This document shows, piece by piece, positions 26,720 to 34,649 of a DNA stretch of 50,293 nucleotides (its first letter is position 1; each line of letters opens with the position of its first letter). The translations under genes and the position numbers were made by a program. The notes below the pieces were generated by a model. It worked only from the letters and a program-made list of their open reading frames with translations. It was not told the origin of the DNA and did not search any database. Source of the DNA: JBBDJB01 sp040880125. GTDB lineage: Bacteria > Planctomycetota > Planctomycetia > Pirellulales > JBBDJB01. The stretch lies in assembly GCA_040880125.1 (NCBI GenBank), contig JBBDJB010000007.1, positions 1-50,293 of the forward strand, read 5' to 3'.

Positions 26720-27262
26720 ATGAGCGTGGCGGAATGGAAGGACTCGCCCGAAGGGACGAGTCACGATCAGGACAAGCCGGCCATCGGGCCGCCGACAAAC
26801 CCGCAGCCGACGGAGCGTCGCCTGCACCGCATTCATACGATTCGTAAGCAACAGGGGATGTCCATTCGCAGCGTGGCCCGCCGTTTGAAGATCAGTGTTG
26901 AGCAGGCTCGCATCGAGGAGAACGAAACGAGCGACATTACGCTTGGCACCCTATTCCGTTGGCAGCAGGCGCTGGACGTGCCTGTGACGCATCTTTTGGT
27001 CGATCTGGATGGTCCCATTTCCGAGCCCGTGCTGAAACGCGCGAGACTGTTGAAGATGATGAAGACTGCCACGTCGATCGGCGAAACCGCCAAGACCGAG
27101 CAGATCAAGCGGCTTTCGCAGATGATGGTGGATCAACTCGTCGAGTTGATGCCGGAATTGAAGGACGTTAGCCCCTGGCATTTAGTCGGCCAGCGGCGCT
27201 CGCTCAACGAATACGGACGCGTCGTCGAGCGGCAGTTGCCCGACAACTTGTTTCACGATTGA
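26720..27262 (+). CDS. XRE-like helix-turn-helix regulator
   Basis: 180 residues. A hydrophilic N-terminus (1-38) precedes a helix-turn-helix domain at about 40-95: IRKQQGMSIRSVARRLKISVEQARIEENETSDITLGTLFRWQQALDVPVTHLL has the XRE/Cro spacing of helices. A charged helical C-terminal half (100-180) resembles an oligomerisation domain. ATG at 26720 follows GTACAGAGA; an in-frame extension to 26546 is not convincing. Target genes are unknown. The C-terminal end overlaps a 9-base direct repeat (TTCACGATT) that recurs 9 bases after the stop. Confidence 0.8.
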   Translation: MSVAEWKDSPEGTSHDQDKPAIGPPTNPQPTERRLHRIHTIRKQQGMSIRSVARRLKISVEQARIEENETSDITLGTLFRWQQALDVPVTHLLVDLDGPISEPVLKRARLLKMMKTATSIGETAKTEQIKRLSQMMVDQLVELMPELKDVSPWHLVGQRRSLNEYGRVVERQLPDNLFHD

Positions 27263-27349
27263 GGCCAGATTCACGATTAAGGCGGCTGCTAGCCATTCCG
27301 GCGGTGGGAAAATCACTCTGGCGCCACAGCCAGCCGAGGCAGCCTCCGC

Positions 27350-29365
27350 TTAGGTTCGTAATTCGCCGCCGAGACCGTCGCGCAGTCGCTGTTCGATTCG
27401 CCCGCAAACCTCGTCGGCTTCTTCTCGAGTGAGCGTTCCTTGGTGCGAGCGGAGCGAGATGCCGAACACCAGGCTTTTCTTGCCTTGGCCCAGTCGCTTC
27501 GCGTCGCGATACGTCTCCTGATATACCACGCTTTCTACTAGTTCACCGCCGGCCTGGGCGACCGCGGCCGCCACGTCCGCCCAGCGGATCCTCTCGTCGA
27601 AGACGAAGTTGTAGTCGCGGCTAACGGCCGGATACGGCGACGGCTCCGACAGCTTGCGGATCAACTGCGCGTGCTCGATAAGGGGCGCGATCCGGACTTC
27701 CGCAACGGTGGCTGGCGAGCGAAGCTCGAACTGTTCTCGCGCCGCGTCACTCACTTCGCCGAGATACCCCCACACCTCGCCACCGAGCCGCAGCTCGCAG
27801 CAGCGCGGCGGCGCAAGCAGCGGCTGTGCGGTGTCGGCAATCTCCAGCACCGCGGCCGGTGCAATACCCTGGCAAATCGCCTCCAGCACGCCCTTGAGCG
27901 CGAAGTAGTCGCCGCCGCCGGCGATCGCCAGCATCCGCTCCTCGCGCGGCATGCCCTGGGGCTGCGGCAAGTAGACGTGCGCGATTTCAAACAGATCAAT
28001 GTTCGGGTTGGAAAGCGCTTCATTACCGCGGCGTGCGCCGAGCAGGCTGGGCACGATACTCCTGCGCAATCGATCCGCCCGCCGCAAAACCGGTGTCGCG
28101 CACACGAGCGCCGCACGATCGGACCAGGGACTGAATGCCTCGGACCAGGGCTCCTCGACGGCGCTGATCGTCATCGCTTCGTCCATGCCGGCCGCCACGA
28201 GAATCGCCCGCACGTCCGCCAGCACGCGATCTTCGCGGCGCCTGCCGGAGGAAACCATCGGCACGCGGACATCCTCCGGGATCTTGTCGTATCCGTGGAT
28301 GCGGGCGACCTCTTCGACCAGGTCGATCTCGCGGGTGAGGTCGCGTCGCCAGGTGGGCGGAATGACTTCGACACGGTTGTCGTCGGCCTTGACCACTTCG
28401 CTGCCCAGTGCCGCAAGAATGTTGCGGACCGTGGGGGGTTCGATCGTGATGCCAAGAATCCGGGGAAGCTGGCTCAGCCGCAGTGTGACCGGTGCGCGCG
28501 AGTCGGTCCACGAGCCGCGATCGACCGCGCCGGCGCAGAGCGTTCCGCCGGACGTTTCGAGAATCAGCTCCGCCGCGCGGCGGCTAACCCAATCGACGTT
28601 CGCCACGTCAACGCCCCGCTCGAAGCGGTACGACGAAGGGCTATGCAGCGACAGCGCTCGGGCGGTCGTGCGGATCGACTGCGGATCGAAGGCCGCGCAC
28701 TCCAAGAGCACATCGATCGTGCCGGCCGTCACCTCGGTGTCGGCCCCGCCCATCACGCCGCCGACGGCCACCGGGCGGCGCGCGTCGGCGATGACGCACA
28801 TCGACTCGTCCAGCTCGTACTCTTTGTGATTGATGGCGAGGAACTTCTCGCCCTTTTTCGCGCGACGCACAATGATGCGACTGCCGGCAAGCCGGGCCAG
28901 ATCGAAAGCGTGCAGCGGCTGCCCCGTCTCCATCAGTACATAGTTGGTGACGTCCACCAGGTTGTTTACCCGCGCAATCCCGAGCGTCTCCAGCCGCCGG
29001 GCCATCCAGTCGGGACTGGGGCCGATCTTCATGCCGCGAATCACCCGGGCGGAATACCGGATGCACAGCTCGTCGCACTCGATCGCCACGTCGACGATTT
29101 CGCCGGCGGGAGTCTTTTCTTCCTGTGGCTGTGCCTTCGGGAGCTGCAGCTCGCGCTTCCACAGGACGGCGGCTTCGCGGGCGATGCCGATGTGGCCCAG
29201 GCAGTCAGGGCGGTTGCTGGTCACCTCCAGGTCGATGGCCAGATCGTCGCCGACCGCTTCGGTCGACTCGTGATTCAGCCCGGCCATCATCAAGCGCGAG
29301 GCAAACTCCTCGGCCGACATATCGAGCCGCACGTAGTCTTTCAGCCAGTTCCAGGAGACGATCAT
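27350..29365 (-). CDS. pheT: Phenylalanine-tRNA ligase beta subunit, short form
   Basis: 671 residues, compared with roughly 790-800 in E. coli. Works with PheS as an alpha2-beta2 enzyme. The start MIVSWNWLKDYVRLDMSAEEFASRLMMAGLNHE passes straight into LAIDLEVTSNRPDCLGHIGIARE, so the roughly 110-residue EMAP/OB tRNA-binding insert found after GLEVD in most bacteria is missing. Present are B3/B4 editing (GIARVNNLVDVTNYVLMETGQPLHAFD), B5, the catalytic-like core and the C-terminal FDX-ACB anticodon domain (YPAVSRDYNFVFDERIRWADV). Not part of one tight pair with pheS: 204 bases and an inverted-repeat element lie between them. Confidence 0.94.
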   Translation of the reverse strand: MIVSWNWLKDYVRLDMSAEEFASRLMMAGLNHESTEAVGDDLAIDLEVTSNRPDCLGHIGIAREAAVLWKRELQLPKAQPQEEKTPAGEIVDVAIECDELCIRYSARVIRGMKIGPSPDWMARRLETLGIARVNNLVDVTNYVLMETGQPLHAFDLARLAGSRIIVRRAKKGEKFLAINHKEYELDESMCVIADARRPVAVGGVMGGADTEVTAGTIDVLLECAAFDPQSIRTTARALSLHSPSSYRFERGVDVANVDWVSRRAAELILETSGGTLCAGAVDRGSWTDSRAPVTLRLSQLPRILGITIEPPTVRNILAALGSEVVKADDNRVEVIPPTWRRDLTREIDLVEEVARIHGYDKIPEDVRVPMVSSGRRREDRVLADVRAILVAAGMDEAMTISAVEEPWSEAFSPWSDRAALVCATPVLRRADRLRRSIVPSLLGARRGNEALSNPNIDLFEIAHVYLPQPQGMPREERMLAIAGGGDYFALKGVLEAICQGIAPAAVLEIADTAQPLLAPPRCCELRLGGEVWGYLGEVSDAAREQFELRSPATVAEVRIAPLIEHAQLIRKLSEPSPYPAVSRDYNFVFDERIRWADVAAAVAQAGGELVESVVYQETYRDAKRLGQGKKSLVFGISLRSHQGTLTREEADEVCGRIEQRLRDGLGGELRT

Positions 29366-29453
29366 CGGCGACTAATTACCTGATAGGGAAGCCTCAGGGG
29401 TGCCACTGCTGGCCCCTCCAGCAACGGGCCTCGACGCTTTGTGCGATGGTGCC

Positions 29454-29541
29454 GTCGAAAAAGGAGGACAGGCACAACGCACGACGACTGACCGCGATTC
29501 GGAATATCGTTTGCGCATCGAGCCAGTCCCCCTTTTTCGAC
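29454..29541. repeat. 88-bp element with terminal inverted repeats between pheS and pheT
   Basis: The left end GTCGAAAAAGGAGGACAGGC and right end GCCAGTCCCCCTTTTTCGAC are inverted repeats of 20 bases matching at 18. The 48 bases between show no gene. Looks like a REP pair or MITE. A half copy of the right end occurs at 48645-48662. Confidence 0.75.
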
Positions 29542-29569
29542 TCCCGACTGCTCGCAGTCCAGCCCGTAA

Positions 29570-30586
29570 TTAAAACTGCTCCAGGAATCGAACGTCGTTT
29601 TCATACAGGGCGCGAATGTCGGTCAAGCCGTGCTGCCGCATGCAGATCCGTTCGACGCCCAATCCGAATGCAAACCCGCTGAATTTCTCCGGATCGTAAC
29701 CGACGGCCTGCAGCACGTGCGGGTCGACCATGCCGGCGCCGCCCATCTCGATCCAACCCTGGTGCCAACTCATGTCGACTTCGACGCTGGGTTCGGTAAA
29801 TGGAAAGAACGATGGCCGGAAGCGGATGTGAACCTCGCTGCCAAAATAGCTCTCGCAGAACATCCGCAGCACGCTCTTCAGGTCCGCCATCGTTACGCGC
29901 TCGTCGATCAGCAGACCTTCGATCTGGTGAAACATCGGGTAGTGCGTGGCGTCGGCCGTGTCGGGTCGGTAGACACGGCCCAGCGAGATCACGCGCACCG
30001 GCGGGGGCGTATTTTCCATCACGCGAATCTGCACGGTGCTGGTCTGGCTGCGCAGTAGCAGCCCGCCGGCCGATTTGTCGGCGACCGCCAGATAGAAGTT
30101 CTCCAGCGGATCCCGGGCCGGATGCGAAGCGGGGATATTGAGCGCCTCGAAGTTGTGCCACTCGTCCTCGATCTCCGGACCTTCGGCCACGGCGAAACCG
30201 AGCCGGCCCATGATGTCCTTCATGTGCTCGATGGTCTGGGTGATCGGATGGATATGCCCCAGCCGCGGCCGTCGACCCGGCTCGGTGGGATCGAAGGCTT
30301 CGGCCTCTTGGTGCTTGGCCCCGCCGCCGGCCAGTCGCTGCTGTGCGGCCGCCAGCGCTTGCTCCATCGCGCCTTTCACCTGGTTGAAGCGTTTGCCGGC
30401 CTCCGGCTTGTCGGCCTTGTCGACCGTGCCGAGCTGTTTTTGGATGGCCTTCAGCCGGCCGCTCTTGGCGCCGAGAAACTCTACGCGAGCCGCCTCCAGT
30501 TCCGCATCGTCGGAGGCCGATTCGAGCGCCCGCCGCGCGTCGGCTTCCAGGGCGTTCAGCTCGCTGAGGAAGGTATCGAGTGCCAC
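29570..30586 (-). CDS. pheS: Phenylalanine-tRNA ligase alpha subunit
   Basis: 338 residues, normal length, from GTG at 30586. An N-terminal coiled-coil tRNA-binding arm (about 1-90) precedes the class II catalytic domain with LGHIHPITQTIEHMKDIMGRLGF, TSTVQIRVME, MFHQIEGLLIDE and the C-terminal motif 3 region FGLGVERICMRQHGLTDIR. An open frame extends 56 codons further upstream, but that stretch encodes the dispersed hairpin repeat (30679-30698), so the GTG before ALDTFLSELNALEADA is the better start. Spacing to rplT is 310 bases, so it is probably transcribed separately from the ribosomal pair. Confidence 0.95.
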   Translation of the reverse strand: MALDTFLSELNALEADARRALESASDDAELEAARVEFLGAKSGRLKAIQKQLGTVDKADKPEAGKRFNQVKGAMEQALAAAQQRLAGGGAKHQEAEAFDPTEPGRRPRLGHIHPITQTIEHMKDIMGRLGFAVAEGPEIEDEWHNFEALNIPASHPARDPLENFYLAVADKSAGGLLLRSQTSTVQIRVMENTPPPVRVISLGRVYRPDTADATHYPMFHQIEGLLIDERVTMADLKSVLRMFCESYFGSEVHIRFRPSFFPFTEPSVEVDMSWHQGWIEMGGAGMVDPHVLQAVGYDPEKFSGFAFGLGVERICMRQHGLTDIRALYENDVRFLEQF

Positions 30587-30678
30587 GCTGATCGTCCCGG
30601 CTATTTGAGGGTGTCCGGGAATGGAATCGGTGATTGCATCGGGTGCCACGGCGGGCTCGTCCCGCCGTGCGGGTGATT

Positions 30679-30698
30679 CACAGACAGGAATGTCTGTG
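30679..30698. repeat. Dispersed TGTCTGTG hairpin repeat, copy 3
   Basis: CACAGACA-GGAA-TGTCTGTG, identical to copy 2, in the space between rplT and pheS. Confidence 0.85.
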
Positions 30699-30822
30699 CC
30701 ACCATTCGTACGCCCTGCCTTTGCGCGACCAATCGCATCGCACGCCGGATGCAATATTCAATGCCGCAATTTGCACGGCGGGACACGCCGGCCGGGGCAC
30801 CCTTGTGGCTGCGCCCGGGCGG

Positions 30823-30863
30823 CCAAAGCAAAAGAGGCTGCCCGGGCAGAGGGCGCCTCTTGC
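30823..30863 (-). terminator. Terminator after rplT
   Basis: Minus strand GCAAGAGGCGCCC pairs with GGGC-A-GCCTCTTTTGC across a short loop and runs into TTTTGCTTT. Imperfect but strong stem 34 bases after the rplT stop. Confidence 0.65.
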
Positions 30864-30896
30864 TGTGACTCCACGCTTGGTCGCAAGCAAACCGCA

Positions 30897-31253
30897 TCAG
30901 GCGGCCAGCGCCTCTTTCACCTGGTCCACCACCGCGTCGAAAGCGGCCGGATCGTGGATGGCCAGTTCGGAGAGCGATTTGCGATCCAGTTCGATATTGG
31001 CCTTCTGTAGCCCGTGGATGAATTCGCTGTAGCGGACGCCCCGCTCGCGGCACGCGGCGTTGATGCGGATGATCCACAGTTTGCGGAATTCGCGCTTGCG
31101 AGCCCGGCGGTCGCGAAAGGCGAACGCACCGCTGCGAAGCATCGTCTCCTTCGCGGAACGGAGCAGCTTGCCGCGTCCACCGCGGTTTCCCTTGGCCTGT
31201 TTGAGAAGCCGTTTTTTCGCCCTGCGGCGGGCGGAGCCTTTGAGAGTTCGCAT
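30897..31253 (-). CDS. rplT: 50S ribosomal protein L20
   Basis: 118 residues, standard length. A 23S rRNA-binding assembly protein. The basic N-terminal helix (MRTLKGSARRRAKKRLLKQAKGNRGGRGKLLRSAKE) and the globular domain (FRDRRARKREFRKLWIIRINAACRERGVRYSEFIHGLQKANIELDRKSLSELA) are typical. The first residues differ from the common MARVKRG start. Lies 72 bases after rpmI, as usual for the pair; L20 commonly autoregulates this operon, but no leader structure was identified. Confidence 0.97.
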   Translation of the reverse strand: MRTLKGSARRRAKKRLLKQAKGNRGGRGKLLRSAKETMLRSGAFAFRDRRARKREFRKLWIIRINAACRERGVRYSEFIHGLQKANIELDRKSLSELAIHDPAAFDAVVDQVKEALAA

Positions 31254-31325
31254 CGATAGTTACCTTCACCGTTTTGGCACCGAAAGAATCGGGCCGGAAC
31301 GTATCCGGCCGAGCGTGCACCCGGA

Positions 31326-31529
31326 TTAATGGCTGTCGCCCGAGAGCGCCTTGTGGACGAGCTTGACCATGGTCTTGGACAACGTAGTGGTGCCGCGCAG
31401 ATTTCGCTTGCGTTTCTTGGACATGCGGGCGGCCAGGTGGCTCGTGCCCGCCTGGCGATGTATCACCTTGCCCGTGCCCGTGATGCGAAACCGCTTCTTC
31501 GTACCTTTGTGAGTCTTCTGCTTGGGCAT
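31326..31529 (-). CDS. rpmI: 50S ribosomal protein L35
   Basis: 67 residues. MPKQKTHKGTKKRFRITGTGKVIHRQAG and HLAARMSKKRKRNLRG are the L35 signature. The ATG at 31529 is fixed by the conserved MPKQKTHK start; the frame stays open to 31592 but this is leader sequence. A -10 box lies about 60 bases upstream. Confidence 0.96.
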   Translation of the reverse strand: MPKQKTHKGTKKRFRITGTGKVIHRQAGTSHLAARMSKKRKRNLRGTTTLSKTMVKLVHKALSGDSH

Positions 31530-31590
31530 GGTGGATCGCGAATTGGCGTGGCAGAGGTTGAGATCGACCCCGTTCATGGGGTAAACCAGC

Positions 31591-31619
31591 ATTATAGGGC
31601 ATCGGCAGGGCCGGAAAAG
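31591..31619 (-). promoter_or_regulatory. Candidate promoter for rpmI-rplT
   Basis: Perfect TATAAT on the minus strand (31591-31596) with a poor -35 (CTTTTC region). Leader of roughly 55 bases before rpmI. It would make the ribosomal pair independent of infC, which the intervening genes require. Confidence 0.5.
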
Positions 31620-31812
31620 GGGAAACGCCAGGATTTCGCCACCGGCGGCTTCCGGCCGACCGAACTACCCTCGGGAAGCGGTGAATAATGCATCTGGGTT
31701 GTACCAACGAAGTCCCGGCCACGACGCCGGCCACGACGCCCGTGGGGGCGGCTGGGGGAGTCTCGTGCCGATGTTCGAAGCGGCGCCGCCGGACGGTGGT
31801 GCGTGAGGTGCC

Positions 31813-32532
31813 ATGCGGCTTCTGAGCTACAACATCCACAAGGGCATCGGCGGACGCGACCGGCGGTACCGGCTGGAGCGGATCATCGAGGTAATCGAGA
31901 GCGAAAACCCCGATCTGGTCTGCCTTCAGGAGGTGGTGCGCGACGCGCCGCGTTGCCGGCACGAGAACCAGGCCCGGCGGCTGGCCGACTACTTCCGCAT
32001 GGCCGCCTCGCGGTACCAGAGCAATGTCCGCTACAAGGTGGGCGGCTACGGCAATTTGCTGCTTTCGCGGTGGCCGCTGGCCGGCAGCCACCAGGTCTCG
32101 CTCCGCCACCGGCAGAAAAAGCCGCGCGGCGCGCAAATGGCCCTGGTCCGCACGCCCGAGGGGCTGCTCCATCTGGTGAACTGCCACCTGGGACTGGGCG
32201 AAGCCGAGCGTCACTGGCAGGTGAGCCATTTGCTCTCCCATTACCTGTTCCGGGAGTCCGAGCACTTGCCGACGTTGATTGCCGGCGACTTCAACGATTG
32301 GCGCAACACGCTGGCGAACGGAAGCCTGGCGGCGCACCATTTCCAGCCGATCACGCATCCTCCCTCGCGATTTCGCACGTTCCCGGCGTGGTTGAGCGTC
32401 GGATCGCTGGACAAGTCGTTTTATCGCGGTCAAATCGAGATCCGTAATGCGCGGGTCGTCCGCACCGCCACGGCCAAAAGGGCCTCCGATCATCTTCCGG
32501 TGGTTGTCGATTTTCATCTCAGTGCTGACTGA
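31813..32532 (+). CDS. Endonuclease/exonuclease/phosphatase family hydrolase
   Basis: 239 residues with all landmarks of the EEP fold: N7 in LSYNIH, E40 in LQEV, the NCHLGLGEAERHWQ segment, GDFNDW near residue 158 and the C-terminal SDHLPVVVDFHL. Related proteins are metal-dependent nucleases, phosphodiesterases or lipid phosphatases; a small intracellular form like this cannot be assigned a substrate. It has no signal peptide. It lies opposite to its neighbours, between the rpmI promoter and the infC group, and ends at a hairpin with a T tract. Confidence 0.9.
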   Translation: MRLLSYNIHKGIGGRDRRYRLERIIEVIESENPDLVCLQEVVRDAPRCRHENQARRLADYFRMAASRYQSNVRYKVGGYGNLLLSRWPLAGSHQVSLRHRQKKPRGAQMALVRTPEGLLHLVNCHLGLGEAERHWQVSHLLSHYLFRESEHLPTLIAGDFNDWRNTLANGSLAAHHFQPITHPPSRFRTFPAWLSVGSLDKSFYRGQIEIRNARVVRTATAKRASDHLPVVVDFHLSAD

Positions 32533-32568
32533 GAATTCGACAACGAAACCGGCCTCACGTGTGTGTTT

Positions 32569-32592
32569 GCTCGCCTGGCGAGCTGGCTTTTT
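32569..32592 (+). terminator. Terminator of the EEP-family gene
   Basis: GCTCG-CCTGG-CGAGC hairpin (extendable to GCTCGCC/GGCGAGC) followed after 4 bases by TTTTT. Confidence 0.6.
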
Positions 32593-32719
32593 CAACGCGC
32601 CTTATAGGGGGGGCCCCATGTTTGTTGAAAAAATAACCGTCCCCAGTACGTGGAGCACGAGCCCCACGCGAATTCCCGGCAGACTTTTGCAACGGCCCGT
32701 TTTAGGAAGTGTTGAAAAA
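32588..32719. repeat. Possible MITE-like inverted repeat
   Basis: TTTTTCAAC at 32588-32596 and GTTGAAAAA at 32711-32719 are perfect 9-base inverted repeats, with another GTTGAAAAA at 32624-32632. Such ends occur in many insertion-sequence remnants. No transposase frame and no target duplication were found. Confidence 0.35.
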
Positions 32720-33059
32720 CTCTCCTTTCCCCCGTAGCTGATTGGTGAGACTTCCGCCCCGCCGGAATCGGCCGCCGCCGCGCGTACCGTCCTGGCCCTT
32801 CGCTTGCTTTCCCCGCTTATGCGAGCCAAAGCATTCTACCAAACCCATCCATAAAATCAACCACTTAAAAAGAACTATATAGGGAACTTTCTGTAATTCT
32901 CTGCAATTTCAGGCGATTCATGGCAGTCCGGCGCCGCGATTTAATGGGTAGATCAACACGCCCCAGGCCGCATGTGTCTGAAAACGACCCGACCACCAGC
33001 GATCCGCGACGGACCAGACGCGTCGGAAAAGAGCAGTGGCACCGGTACCCGCCGCGCTG

Positions 33060-33938
33060 CTACTTTGCCGCAGCGTGCTGCGGGAAGTCGCGGCGATACC
33101 GTACGAGAAGCGCCGGCATGTCGGCGTCGACCAGGTAGAGCTTCCCGCGAATGGTCTTCGCCTCGCCGGGCGCCAGGCCGCCAAGTCGGGGGTCGCTGTG
33201 CAAGCAAACGCCTACGCCCTGGAACAGCTCCTGGTACGGCTCCCAGGCGGTGGCGAGGATCTGCCGCTCGTCGGCGGAGTAACAGCCGATCAGGCCATTG
33301 GAGGGCGTTAAGCGGCTCACCGGACGAGGATTTACATCGTCCGGCGGGACGTGGGCGGGACGATAGACCTGGCCCGGCACGTAGCGGGCTTCGGTCGCCC
33401 AGGGCTCGGTCGGCAGCCGCGCCGGCCGGCCGTCGAGAAACACGAAGCACTTCGAGACGTAGTCGTCCTGCCCGCGGCCGGTGAACTGGTCCACGCGGAT
33501 GCACGGCTGAGCCCAATGGGCCTGCGAGGGCGTATCGGTCGGATTCGCCGCGACCATTTGGAAGTCGACCTCGCCGTCACCGGCGGTGATGCGGTGCCGC
33601 ACGAGGACGCCGTCGGCCAGCTCGCTGATCAGTTCGATGCGTCGGCGGTCTTCGCTGGCCGAGACCAGCCGCGTGCGATGCTCGATGGTCGTTTCGCCCC
33701 ACTCGCGGTCCGTGGAGCCCGGCCGGCAAAAGGCTTCCAGGTAGTGGATCCGTACCGCTTCACCGGACAGCCGTTCGCCACGGACCGTGAGGAAGTTGTC
33801 CTTCCACTCGATCGTGAGCGGGCCGACGTCTTCGGCGGCGGCGGGCGAAAAACTCGCTGCACCGCAGGCGAGTGCAAGGACGCTCCAGGCAAGCCACCGA
33901 GAGAGAATTTGCGCGCTCCGAATCAGTGGACTCGACAT
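33060..33938 (-). CDS. Secreted protein of unknown function encoded behind infC
   Basis: 292 residues. A clear signal peptide (about 1-33, hydrophobic WLAWSVLALACGAASF then SPAAAED) starts a protein rich in beta-type sequence: LTIEWKDNFLTVRGERLSGEAVRIHYLEAFCRPGSTDREW, and a second half with CIRVDQFTGRGQDDYVSKCFVFLDGRPARLP and GLIGCYSADERQILATAWEPYQELFQGVGVCLHSDPRLGGL. No enzyme motif is recognised. GGAGG lies 10 bases ahead of the ATG, and the gene begins 19 bases after the infC stop, so it is co-transcribed with a translation factor, an odd pairing. A TTG 9 bases further upstream is a weaker alternative start. Confidence 0.82.
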   Translation of the reverse strand: MSSPLIRSAQILSRWLAWSVLALACGAASFSPAAAEDVGPLTIEWKDNFLTVRGERLSGEAVRIHYLEAFCRPGSTDREWGETTIEHRTRLVSASEDRRRIELISELADGVLVRHRITAGDGEVDFQMVAANPTDTPSQAHWAQPCIRVDQFTGRGQDDYVSKCFVFLDGRPARLPTEPWATEARYVPGQVYRPAHVPPDDVNPRPVSRLTPSNGLIGCYSADERQILATAWEPYQELFQGVGVCLHSDPRLGGLAPGEAKTIRGKLYLVDADMPALLVRYRRDFPQHAAAK

Positions 33939-33957
33939 AGCGTGCAATCCTCCACCA

Positions 33958-34461
33958 CTACTTCGGCGCCATGATCAGCACGATTCGCCGCCCTTGTAGC
34001 GAGGGCATTTGCTCGACCTTGGCCACGTCTTGCAGATTGCTGATGACCCCTTCGACCAGCTTGAAGCCTTCCTGCACGTGGGCGTTCTCGCGGCCGCGGA
34101 AGACGACCGAGAAGACCACCTTGTCCTTCTGCTTCAGGAAGGTCCGCGCCCGGTTGACCTTGAAGTCCAGGTCGTGCTCGCCGATCTTGGGCCGCAGGCG
34201 GATTTCCTTGTTCTTGCTCTGGTGCGTGTGCGTCTTGTGTTGACGCTTCTTCTGCTGGTACTTGAACTTGCCGTAATCCATGATACGGCACACCGGCGGG
34301 TTCTCCTGCGGCGCGACTTCGACCAGATCGAGGTCCGTCTCTCTCGCACGCCCGATCGCGTCGTCCGTGCTGAGAATCCCCAACTGCTCTCCCTCGGCCG
34401 AGATCACTCGGACCGGGCTGATCCGGATTTGTTCATTGATCCGGTGCTGATTACGTTCGAT
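33958..34461 (-). CDS. infC: Translation initiation factor IF-3, probable ATC start
   Basis: 167 residues if read from ATC at 34461. The N-terminal domain (NQHRINEQIRISPVRVI) and C-terminal domain (KEIRLRPKIGEHDLDFKVNRARTFLKQKDKVVFSVVFRGRE) are typical. The conserved N-terminus continues upstream of the first in-frame GTG at 34407, and no ATG, GTG or TTG exists at its beginning. The only codon at the right place is ATC, preceded by a perfect GGAGG (34471-34475) at 9-base spacing. infC starts with AUU or AUC in other bacteria, where IF-3 autoregulates by rejecting its own start codon; the same control is likely here. Confidence 0.93.
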   Translation of the reverse strand: MERNQHRINEQIRISPVRVISAEGEQLGILSTDDAIGRARETDLDLVEVAPQENPPVCRIMDYGKFKYQQKKRQHKTHTHQSKNKEIRLRPKIGEHDLDFKVNRARTFLKQKDKVVFSVVFRGRENAHVQEGFKLVEGVISNLQDVAKVEQMPSLQGRRIVLIMAPK

Positions 34462-34486
34462 CGTTGCTACCCTCCAAATAAACCAT
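34451..34486 (-). other. Possible leader reading frame overlapping the infC start
   Basis: ATG at 34486 opens an 11-codon frame (MVYLEGSNDRT, stop at 34451-34453) that contains the infC Shine-Dalgarno and ends just past the infC ATC in another frame. It has no RBS of its own and may be chance. Confidence 0.25.
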
Positions 34487-34558
34487 GGAAACCAAAACTA
34501 CGCTCACCGCCGCTTGCCGGCGACGGCCGGAGCCGTGCCGGGCACGCTCTACTGGACG

Positions 34559-34587
34559 ATTATAGCGGACCAGGGCGGTCGTTCACC
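34559..34587 (-). promoter_or_regulatory. Candidate promoter for infC
   Basis: Perfect TATAAT on the minus strand at 34559-34564; -35 region weak (GTGAAC-like at 16-17 bases). Lies between thrS and infC with a leader of about 90 bases. Confidence 0.45.
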
Positions 34588-34649
34588 TTCCGACGATCCG
34601 TTTTTCTTTCGCTGCCGCTCCGCCGCGCGCGCCACACCATGCTCATCGA

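Larger units (their letters stand above)
30587..30896. other. Intergenic region between rplT and pheS
   Basis: 310 bases carrying the rplT terminator (30823-30863) and one TGTCTGTG hairpin repeat (30679-30698). No gene supported. Confidence 0.65.
32533..33059. other. Convergent intergenic region with AT-rich patch
   Basis: 527 bases. Contains a terminator, a possible MITE-like inverted repeat (32588-32719) and an AT-rich patch at about 32830-32915 that stands out from GC-rich surroundings. No gene supported. Confidence 0.6.

Noticed and set aside
27671..29383. 570-codon open frame on the plus strand, antisense to pheT
   Set aside because: Shadow of a high-GC gene; histidine/arginine-rich nonsense composition, no RBS, and pheT is unambiguous.
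30587..30754. N-terminal extension of pheS
   Set aside because: It translates the dispersed hairpin repeat; the GTG at 30586 starts the conserved protein.
30601..32595. 664-codon minus-strand frame through rplT, rpmI and the EEP gene
   Set aside because: Overlaps three certain genes in other frames or strands and contains repeat sequence.
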